This document shows positions 47,761 to 53,839 of a stretch of 53,839 nt of DNA, in pieces (position 1 is the first letter of the stretch; every line of letters starts with the position of its first letter). The notes under the pieces were generated by a model that searched no databases, was not told where the DNA came from, and saw nothing but the letters and a program-made list of their open reading frames with translations. Origin of the DNA: Candidatus Bathyarchaeota archaeon (GTDB lineage Archaea > Thermoproteota > Bathyarchaeia > Bathyarchaeales > Bathycorpusculaceae); contig JAMDCQ010000022.1 of assembly GCA_023488905.1 (NCBI GenBank), positions 32,356-86,194 on the forward strand. The letters are read 5' to 3'. A program made the translations under genes and the position numbers.

Positions 47761-49809
47761 TTGAATCGAAAAATTCCTGTATTTACGCTGCTAATCTTTG
47801 CGGTCGTTGCCGCCGTCGTCCCGTTAAATGCGTTTGCACAGAGCGATTCACCAGCTGTTAGAATTACCCAAATCAACCCGAGCACAAGCAGCGGACCCGC
47901 AGGCGTCCATGTTAACCTTCAAGGAACCATAATCACACAAAACGGTTCTTACCAAATCTCGTTAGCAAATATCATGGTTGCTAGCGGTACCGCTGATGGC
48001 TATCGTGTTAACGCAAACTTTACGGTTCCTGAACTTCTCGCCGCTTCGTACCCTTTGACGCTTAGAGACACAAAAAGCAACGCGGAAGCCTACTCTCAAT
48101 TCACCATAACCACTGGCTACTCTGTTACGTCTACGCCTTTGGTTGTGCAGGAAGGCAGCGGCGTAACGTTGAATGTTGCAGTTACGGGTGGTTCACTGGG
48201 CAATTCCTACGAAGGAAACATAGCGGTTACCCTCCCAAGCGGCACAATCTACACTGCGTCAGTAACTTTGGGGACACCTAACGCGAGGGGAACTGTAAGC
48301 ACCCAAGTCACCTTCCCCAGCAGCGCGTTTTCACCTGGAGGAGGATCAACAGATTATGTCGGTACCTACCGTGTGGCTTTCGGGGGGAACTTGGCGTCCA
48401 CCCAGTTCAACGTGCGGTTTACTGATGCAAGTAGTTACCATCGAGGAGACACAATGAAGATACATGCGACGGGTTACCAGCCTAACCAAGCCGCGACAAT
48501 AACCATAACCAACGGCGAAGTAACCGTCGACACGAAATCGGTGACTGCATCTGTAAGCGGAGTCATCGGCACCACGTGGGTAGTCTCCGCAAATGCTCCA
48601 ATTGGCGAATCCACAATAAAAATAACCCCGCAAGGCACCGCTAAAACTCCCGTGGACCAACAAACCTTCACCGTCATGGGCTACCTTGTACATATCCAAG
48701 TTACTAACCTAGCAGACCGTCCAATCCCAAACGTTGTGGTTCAAGCGATTGACTCCACAACCAAAGCCGCCACAAACTCAACCACCAACTCAACAGGCGG
48801 AGCAACCCTCAGACTAGAAAAAGGAGCCTACACTCTAACTGCCTACTCAAACGGCCTCAATATAGGTCAAACAGACATCATCGTCATAGGCGACGGCGCT
48901 TTCACTCTCCGCTGCCAACTAACCGACCTAACAATCACCGTTCTAACCGTTGACGGCATCCCCATCCCCTTCGTAAACTTAGCCATAAAATACAACTACC
49001 AAAGCGGCACCATATCGCGAAGCGGCAGCGCATACGGCCAAACTGGGCCCTCAGGCTCCTTCACTTTAGCCTCCGCTTTGGCGGGCGCAACCTACACCAT
49101 TGACGCCTCGCTCTACGGTCAAATCTTTAACGCTCAAAACAACACGGCGACAAGCGCCACAAACAAAGCAAACGCGCAAGTCACCATTATTTGTCCCAGC
49201 AGAAACGTAACCTTAGCCGTGACCGGAAACAACTATGAAGCAATACCTAACGCCCGCGTTGAACTCGTGGAGATTTCCAGTGGGCTGTTCTATTCTGCAT
49301 CTGCGGACAACAACGGTGTAGCTGCCATGGAGCCAACGTTTGGAATGTACCGCGTAAGAGTCTACAAGGACACTGCTTTAATTCATCAGGTGAATTTGCA
49401 GGTTTTCAATGACAGCCAAAAACAAGTCCGATGCACCCTCTACGGTATCCCTCTCTCGGTGGCTGTGGTTGACTTCTTCGGCGCCCCAATTCCCAACGCA
49501 AACGTGACCTTAAATGGGTCAGCAAAAGCTGTTGCAGTCACTCAAAGCAACGGCATAGCCACCTTCGAGGATATAGTGGGCGGCAGCATGCAGATCATCG
49601 TTCAGCCTCAAGGAATCCAAGACGCCTCCCAAGCCATAACGGTCAATGTAGAGGAACCTATAACGGTGCAGGTAAAAATTGACAAGTACGTCTCCGTTGG
49701 CGGTGTCTTGCTGCAGGCAAGCACACTAATCTCTATCATTGTGGTGGTGATTGGGGTGGTGCTGTTCGCCGTCGTTGAGGTAATTCGGCGAAGGAAAGCC
49801 CAAAACTGA
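47761..49809 (+). CDS. Large surface-type protein with repeated CarboxypepD-like domains
   Basis: 682 residues from TTG 47761 with GGAGGG upstream. Signal peptide about residues 1-25 (IPVFTLLIFAVVAAVVPLNAFA). The N-terminal ~300 residues are beta-sandwich modules; then four similar beta modules follow (each with a P-I-P-N/F-x-V-like start: ADRPIPNVVVQA, GIPIPFVNLAI, YEAIPNARVELVE, GAPIPNANVTLNG). A C-terminal membrane helix (ASTLISIIVVVIGVVLFAVVEVI) anchors it, with a basic end. Likely a cell-surface or adhesion protein. Confidence 0.85.
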   Translation: MNRKIPVFTLLIFAVVAAVVPLNAFAQSDSPAVRITQINPSTSSGPAGVHVNLQGTIITQNGSYQISLANIMVASGTADGYRVNANFTVPELLAASYPLTLRDTKSNAEAYSQFTITTGYSVTSTPLVVQEGSGVTLNVAVTGGSLGNSYEGNIAVTLPSGTIYTASVTLGTPNARGTVSTQVTFPSSAFSPGGGSTDYVGTYRVAFGGNLASTQFNVRFTDASSYHRGDTMKIHATGYQPNQAATITITNGEVTVDTKSVTASVSGVIGTTWVVSANAPIGESTIKITPQGTAKTPVDQQTFTVMGYLVHIQVTNLADRPIPNVVVQAIDSTTKAATNSTTNSTGGATLRLEKGAYTLTAYSNGLNIGQTDIIVIGDGAFTLRCQLTDLTITVLTVDGIPIPFVNLAIKYNYQSGTISRSGSAYGQTGPSGSFTLASALAGATYTIDASLYGQIFNAQNNTATSATNKANAQVTIICPSRNVTLAVTGNNYEAIPNARVELVEISSGLFYSASADNNGVAAMEPTFGMYRVRVYKDTALIHQVNLQVFNDSQKQVRCTLYGIPLSVAVVDFFGAPIPNANVTLNGSAKAVAVTQSNGIATFEDIVGGSMQIIVQPQGIQDASQAITVNVEEPITVQVKIDKYVSVGGVLLQASTLISIIVVVIGVVLFAVVEVIRRRKAQN

Positions 49810-49937
49810 TGATTCAGTATGAATTTTAATTCTACACCGTTAATGGAAAAAGTTTATATGGCTTCTACGGAACATAGAGGAAAACAAGGACCCTACACGA
49901 AACCACAAAATTTTAACTGACCAATGAGGTGTATCTG

Positions 49938-50243
49938 TTGGCTCAAACAAAAGCTTGTTCTCCAACATGTCAATCATTTAAATGCGGTAAAAACGCAGCA
50001 GTTTTCCGACGCGATTCAGTTTGGTGCAGAGACGGCGAGGAACCTTGCACGGTAGCCAAATGCATGTACGCCATGTGCTTCAAAAGACGCCTGCTGCCCG
50101 GAGCAATCTGCGGCGAAACCGTCAAACGCAAAACCATGGAACGCGATTTAGACGACGCCTTCTTCAAGGAAGAAGAAGATAACTCTGCAGTTAAACTGAA
50201 AGGTAAAGCTCTACGGAAACTTGGAGACCAAGAATACTACTAA
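49938..50243 (+). CDS. Cys-rich small protein
   Basis: About 101 residues from TTG 49938 (GAGGTG 6-7 bases upstream). Nine Cys in the first 60 residues: CSPTCQSFKCG, WCRDGEEPC, CMYAMC, CGE, enough for one or two metal sites. The rest is charged. No family recognised. A TATA-like GTTTATATGG lies ~80 bases upstream. Rightward, after the surface protein. Confidence 0.7.
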   Translation: MAQTKACSPTCQSFKCGKNAAVFRRDSVWCRDGEEPCTVAKCMYAMCFKRRLLPGAICGETVKRKTMERDLDDAFFKEEEDNSAVKLKGKALRKLGDQEYY

Positions 50244-50300
50244 ACGAAGAAAATAAACAAAAAGATCCTCGTGCCAAGCACGAGTCTAAAAAATCCGTTC

Positions 50301-50462
50301 TTATTTAGCCTGAACCCGTTTCACTACTGGCGGCTTCACTTTCTTTAAGATGCGGTAACCACAGATGATACATTTGGTTTCTCCGCCTCGCAGCTCTAAC
50401 TCTTCAGAGGGCACACGTGAGCCACATCTCATGCATTCATAAACAATTCCTGACTTTTCCAT
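50301..50462 (-). CDS. rpoP: DNA-directed RNA polymerase subunit P (Rpo12)
   Basis: 53 residues, ATG 50462 to TAA 50301. A zinc ribbon: YECMRCGSRVPSEELELRG, TKCIICGYRILKKVKPPVVKRVQ. The RGG-C-x2-CGYRIL-PPVVKRV pattern is that of archaeal Rpo12/eukaryotic Rpb12. Stabilises the Rpo3/Rpo10 platform. Found only by reading the intergenic space. Confidence 0.95.
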   Translation of the reverse strand: MEKSGIVYECMRCGSRVPSEELELRGGETKCIICGYRILKKVKPPVVKRVQAK

Positions 50463-50539
50463 CTGAAACGCCTGCTCCCATAAAGAAAAGCATTTTACTT
50501 TTAAACATTTCCAATACTAAACACTAATGAGGATATACA

Positions 50540-51403
50540 TTGCGCAAACGCCTCAAAGAGAAGCTAAAAAACCAGCTTTCCCCCGAAGCCCTAAGCAAAG
50601 TGTACAGCGCCTTTGACATAATTGGAGACATAGCTATCGTAAAAGCCCCCAAAAACCCCGCCGACGCGCAAACCGTAGCCAAACAGATAATGACAACCCA
50701 CAAGAAAATCTGCGCTGTCTATTCGCAGACCAGCGCCATCAAAGGCAGCCACCGCACCCGCCAACTAACCCTGCTGGCAGGCGAAGACAACCCCGTAACC
50801 AAATACAAAGAAGCAGGCTGCACCTTCACGGTTGACGTCGAGAAATGCTATTTTTCACCTCGCCTCTCACATGAGCACCTGAGGGTGGCAAGCGCGGTTT
50901 CGAGAGGGGAAGTAGTGGTCAACATGTTCGCTGGGGTCGGCAGCTTCAGCGTTATCACTGCGCGTATGGTGCCTGAGACCAAGGTTTACTCCATCGACAT
51001 CAATCCCGTGGCTTACCAGTTTATGGTGGAAAACATCAGAGTCAACCGTGTCTACAACAGAGTAATTCCGCTGCTGGGAGATTCAAAAGAGATAGTAGAG
51101 GCGAAGCTGCAGGGCGTGGCGGACAGGGTTTTGATGCCGCTGCCTGAGAAAGCCCTCGGATACTTGCCTGCAGCGGTTTCAGCGCTCAAGAAATCGGGTG
51201 GATGGATACATTACTATGACTTCGAGCATGCTGTGGGGGAGGAGGATCCTGTGGAGAAAACAGAAACAAAAGTTGCTGAAAAGCTGGGCAGCCTCGGCGT
51301 CCGCTTCATGTTTGCACACTCGCATGTGGTGCGCAGTACTGGACCTAACTGGTACCAAACCGTACTAGACATCCAAGTAGCGCCGCAGCCAAACAAGCTT
51401 TAA
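50540..51403 (+). CDS. tRNA (guanine-37-N1) methyltransferase, Trm5 family
   Basis: 287 residues from TTG 50540. N-terminal DLR/KSPALYVCG-like D1 domain (SAIKGSHRTRQLTLLAGEDN), then FAGVGSFSVITARMVPETKVYSIDINPVA (SAM-binding), and DRVLMPLPEKALGYLP, which replaces the NLP motif of bacterial Trm5/Trmt. It methylates G37 of tRNA. Its product is the substrate of Taw1 (46593), so wyosine synthesis may be complete in part. The Taw2 alternative is less likely. Confidence 0.9.
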   Translation: MRKRLKEKLKNQLSPEALSKVYSAFDIIGDIAIVKAPKNPADAQTVAKQIMTTHKKICAVYSQTSAIKGSHRTRQLTLLAGEDNPVTKYKEAGCTFTVDVEKCYFSPRLSHEHLRVASAVSRGEVVVNMFAGVGSFSVITARMVPETKVYSIDINPVAYQFMVENIRVNRVYNRVIPLLGDSKEIVEAKLQGVADRVLMPLPEKALGYLPAAVSALKKSGGWIHYYDFEHAVGEEDPVEKTETKVAEKLGSLGVRFMFAHSHVVRSTGPNWYQTVLDIQVAPQPNKL

Positions 51404-51440
51404 TAGCTCAACCTTCACCTATCATATTCGTGGACTTTAG

Positions 51441-51710
51441 ATGAAACGTAAATTAATGGAAATCCTCGCTTGCCCAATCGACAAGTATCACCCACTTGAG
51501 TTACACGTCTTTGAAGAGAAAGAGGAAATCGTCGAAGGCTTAATTGTCTGCCCAAAATGCCTCCGCTGGTACCCCATCCGCGAAGAAATCCCAGAAATGC
51601 TCCCCGACGAACTCCGCAAAGAAGCCGACGACCTGCCATTTCTGAAGAAGTGGAAGGAAAAGGCCCCACAGAACGTCGTTTCTGAAGGCAAACCCTTCAA
51701 CCTAAAATAA
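51441..51710 (+). CDS. Trm112-family methyltransferase partner
   Basis: 89 residues. MEILACPIDKYHPLELHV and LIVCPKCLRWYPIREEIPEMLPDEL, with Cys pair CP and CPKC as zinc site, are the Trm112 fold. Partner and activator of several methyltransferases. Just after the Trm5-like gene, same direction; whether it partners with this one is not known (Trm5 normally acts alone). Confidence 0.9.
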   Translation: MKRKLMEILACPIDKYHPLELHVFEEKEEIVEGLIVCPKCLRWYPIREEIPEMLPDELRKEADDLPFLKKWKEKAPQNVVSEGKPFNLK

Positions 51711-51714
51711 ACTC

Positions 51715-52665
51715 TTATTCTATTTTTATTGCGCTGTTTTTGGCTGAAGACTCTATGGCGGCGGTAGCTACTTTTAGGGCTTTAACGCCGTCTTCGCCCG
51801 TTATCAGCGGCTTCTTCTTTTCCACGATACAATCGACGAAGTGCTGGAGTTCGGCTTTTAGGGGTTCTTGAAATGGCAGGCGGGGTTGCACGGTTTCGGT
51901 TTTCTGCTCAACCCAGAAATCCTGCGTCATGTAATCAAGCCGCATGATGGCGTCGCTTCCCGTCACCGTTAGTGAGCGTGTTTTGTAGGGTGTTAGCCAG
52001 TTGGATTCGATGAAGGCTGTTCTGCCCCCCTCGTAGGTTAACATGATTTGGGCGTAGTCCTCGAACTTTTTGATTCGCATGCTGCCCATGTTCGCGTACA
52101 CGGAGGTGGGCTGCTGGTTGAAGATGAAGTTCATCACATCTATGTCGTGGATGGCGGTGTCTTTGACGACGCCTACGTCGCCGATGCGTTCAGGCCACTG
52201 CGAGACACGTTTAGCGGTGGCGCAGACTAATTCCCCGATTTTCTTGTTCTCAACCGACTGACGAATCTGCTGCAAGCCCGGGATGAAACGCATCAAAAAC
52301 CCCACGGTTAAGTGTAAGCCACTTTCTTGGGCGGTTTTGACGAGTTGCTCAGCCTGCTCAGGAGTCGTCGCCATCGGTTTCTCTACGAGGACGTGTTTGC
52401 CTGCGTTTAGGGCTTTCATGGCTTCCTGCGCGAGGATGGTGGACCATGTACAGACGTTGACGGCTTGGATGGATTTGTCTTTGAGCATCTCGGTGCTGTC
52501 AGAGTAGTAGGCTTTTGCGCCGTACTGCTCAGCCATCGCCTTAGCACGCTCCATGTTAACGTCACAGACCGCGACAAGCTCAGTCGAGGGGAGTTCTTTG
52601 TAGACGCGGGCGTGGTTTTTTCCCCATTGCCCAGTTCCGATTACTGCAACGCCAAGTTTAGTCAT
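51715..52665 (-). CDS. Gfo/Idh/MocA-family oxidoreductase (WbpB-like)
   Basis: 316 residues. NAD-binding GVAVIGTGQWGKNHARVYKELP, then the family EKPMATTPEQAEQLV lysine motif, VGFLMRFIPGLQQI and a His in DTAIHDIDVMNF. The family oxidises or reduces sugars, including UDP-N-acetylglucosaminuronate 3-dehydrogenase (WbpB). It overlaps the upstream nucleotide-sugar dehydrogenase gene by 4 bases: co-translated. Confidence 0.92.
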   Translation of the reverse strand: MTKLGVAVIGTGQWGKNHARVYKELPSTELVAVCDVNMERAKAMAEQYGAKAYYSDSTEMLKDKSIQAVNVCTWSTILAQEAMKALNAGKHVLVEKPMATTPEQAEQLVKTAQESGLHLTVGFLMRFIPGLQQIRQSVENKKIGELVCATAKRVSQWPERIGDVGVVKDTAIHDIDVMNFIFNQQPTSVYANMGSMRIKKFEDYAQIMLTYEGGRTAFIESNWLTPYKTRSLTVTGSDAIMRLDYMTQDFWVEQKTETVQPRLPFQEPLKAELQHFVDCIVEKKKPLITGEDGVKALKVATAAIESSAKNSAIKIE

Positions 52666-53839
52666 TTCTTCTCAGTTCCTCTTCCCAGTCCAGCGTATAT
52701 GAATCCTTCTGTTTCTACCTGCCCGGGGTCGAATTTGCCTACCAAATCCACCACGACTGGGGGTGATTTCATGAGGGCTTTGAGCTTTTTAAGGTGCAAA
52801 TGGTTGAATTGCTCTTGCCCAGATAGTGCGACGATGCAGTCGGCGCCTTCCACGGCTTCGTTTAGGCTAGTTTTGATTAAGCCTGCTTCTTTGGCTTCTT
52901 TCTTTGCTGTGGGGTCGTAGATGGCGACTTTTGCGCCTTTCTGCTCAATCAACTTGGCGAACATGCAGGTAGCCGCCGCTGGGTTCGCTGACCCCAAAAT
53001 CGCCACTCTGCTCCGTCTCAAGGTTTTACCTGCGCTCCGCAGGGCTTCCTGTGTCAAGTTAACGGCGTGTTTAACCATGTCCTCGTTGATTTGCCGCGCC
53101 AACGCCGCCATACGTAGCTTGGCGTTTAGGTTCTCGGCGCCCTCAAGCAACAGGTAAGCGGCCTCATGGTTTTCTCCCTCAGCGATGCTGGGCTGGAAAC
53201 TGGGGTCGTTTAAGTTGAGGATGTCAAGGACTCTGTAGTAGTCAATGTTTGCGGTTTCGCAGAACATTGCCAGTTCGTTGGTGAGTGCGTTGGTTGCGTC
53301 TTGCTTGGCGATGGTGAAAAGTGTGGCTACTTCTGCGGTTTTTAAGTCGCCTACTTCTTGGACTTTGCTTGTTAGGGTTCCAAGAATTGCAACTGCTGCT
53401 TGTAAGCTGATTTTGTCATCCGCGGAAACCCTAACCCCCAAATTAGCCAGCGAAACATTCGTGGTTAGGATTGGGCAGTAGGCTAACCCGAAGTCTTGCC
53501 CCGCCTTCAACCCAGAAGTGTTCTCCAGCAACTCCCTCACAGTGCCATCAACAAAACCCAACGCGGCGATGCCGCCGTAAACAACCAGCGCGCCCTGATG
53601 AAGCGCCGACCCAACCTGCTTACATGTACTTATTAAGCCATTGTCATCAGTCTTTTTTTGCTCATCCACTCTCGCCGTGATCGCCACTACGATTACATCG
53701 CTTTGGGCAACAGTTTTTTTGAGTTCGCTGGATACATCGATTTTTTCTGCCGCAATGTGACTTTTGAGCTTCGCCTCCGCCGAAGAGTCGCAAAAAGCCG
53801 TTTTCCCTTTAGCTGCTTTCTTGACGACGCTGGCGTCAG
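52662..53839 (-). CDS. Nucleotide-sugar dehydrogenase, partial (right edge), without the catalytic Cys
   Basis: Open to the window edge, so the N-terminal NAD-binding loop is off-window; 53687 is an internal GTG. Domains seen: end of the NAD domain (VIVVAITARVDE), central helical domain (VGDLKTAEVATLFTIAKQDATNALTNELAMFCE) and C-terminal UDP-binding-like Rossmann domain (RRSRVAILGSANPAAATCMFAKLI). Where the family has GGHC-x-P-x-D, this protein has SIAEGENHEAAYLLLEGAEN with no Cys, so a standard four-electron oxidation is not expected. Overlaps the Gfo/Idh/MocA gene by 4 bases. Confidence 0.85.
   Translation of the reverse strand, partial: DASVVKKAAKGKTAFCDSSAEAKLKSHIAAEKIDVSSELKKTVAQSDVIVVAITARVDEQKKTDDNGLISTCKQVGSALHQGALVVYGGIAALGFVDGTVRELLENTSGLKAGQDFGLAYCPILTTNVSLANLGVRVSADDKISLQAAVAILGTLTSKVQEVGDLKTAEVATLFTIAKQDATNALTNELAMFCETANIDYYRVLDILNLNDPSFQPSIAEGENHEAAYLLLEGAENLNAKLRMAALARQINEDMVKHAVNLTQEALRSAGKTLRRSRVAILGSANPAAATCMFAKLIEQKGAKVAIYDPTAKKEAKEAGLIKTSLNEAVEGADCIVALSGQEQFNHLHLKKLKALMKSPPVVVDLVGKFDPGQVETEGFIYAGLGRGTEKK

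Noticed and set aside
1-53839. tRNA, rRNA, SRP or RNase P RNA genes and CRISPR arrays
   Set aside because: No T-loop GGTTCRANTCC pattern, rRNA core words, SRP GGAA/AGCAG hairpin or regularly spaced repeats were found by eye. Split or intron-bearing tRNAs could be missed.

Overview
The window reads as chromosomal DNA of a TACK-lineage archaeon, most likely a Bathyarchaeota (Bathyarchaeia) member. The support is the gene set: archaeal histone, RFC large and small clamp-loader subunits, RNA polymerase subunit P, ribosomal proteins S17e and S25e (S25e is typical of TACK and Asgard lineages and absent from most Euryarchaeota), archaeal 4-demethylwyosine synthase and Trm5, a tetraether-lipid synthase-type radical SAM enzyme, and a three-gene tetrahydromethanopterin (H4MPT) biosynthesis block. 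No methyl-coenzyme M reductase gene, rRNA, recognisable tRNA, CRISPR array or transposase was seen. The lineage call is inference; no database was consulted.

Layout. 1-2.9 kb: a leftward membrane-associated cluster (small membrane protein, SPFH protein with zinc ribbons, helical protein, zinc-ribbon protein) recalling bacterial ydjGHI, then an FAD oxidoreductase. 4.4-7.0 kb: PadR-TRASH regulator, Rieske protein, and a KamA/lysine 2,3-aminomutase gene preceded by a structured leader with riboswitch-like architecture. 7-13.7 kb: p27-autoantigen zinc-ribbon protein, an ABC exporter pair, TrmB regulator divergent from the tetraether synthase homologue, S25e. 13.7-20.5 kb: cyclophilin-like protein, DegT aminotransferase, ATP-NAD/AcoX-type kinase, a deletion scar joining two truncated membrane-protein genes, TrpB2 divergent from an ACT-domain regulator. 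20.6-24.6 kb: ECF-type transporter under a perfect palindrome, then the H4MPT operon. 24.6-34 kb: a long gene-poor stretch, corrinoid-domain protein, ArgS, HDAC-like deacetylase, ferredoxin, peroxiredoxin, a frameshifted endonuclease III, an RHH regulator, a group of very small ORFs, and an FTR-rubredoxin/glutaredoxin pair. 34-41 kb: histone, TatD, S17e, MoaD-like protein, SAM hydrolase, sugar-metabolism genes, archaeal-type glutamate synthase. 41-47.6 kb: RFC operon, MetG-beta/EndoV/translin group, Taw1. 47.7-53.8 kb: a large surface protein, RpoP, Trm5, Trm112-like protein, and two nucleotide-sugar dehydrogenase/oxidoreductase genes, the last running off the right edge.

The strongest non-coding signals are: (1) the kamA leader (5363-5447), three consecutive hairpins in which the first loop is complementary to a segment next to the Shine-Dalgarno; (2) a dispersed family of elements, three copies each spanning exactly 125 nt from the same left motif to the same right motif, with a conserved hairpin near the right end and a left hairpin in two copies; (3) repeated promoter-like motifs of the form CTTTAAATAAGGGGAGGG lying in gene-free spaces with no gene correctly placed downstream; (4) a pair of near-identical promoters driving small ORFs at 32.0-32.6 kb. 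Several genes are visibly decaying (endonuclease III, a DUF996-like gene and its headless neighbour). Functional calls come from reading motifs by eye; structures and repeats were found by hand and are not exhaustive.
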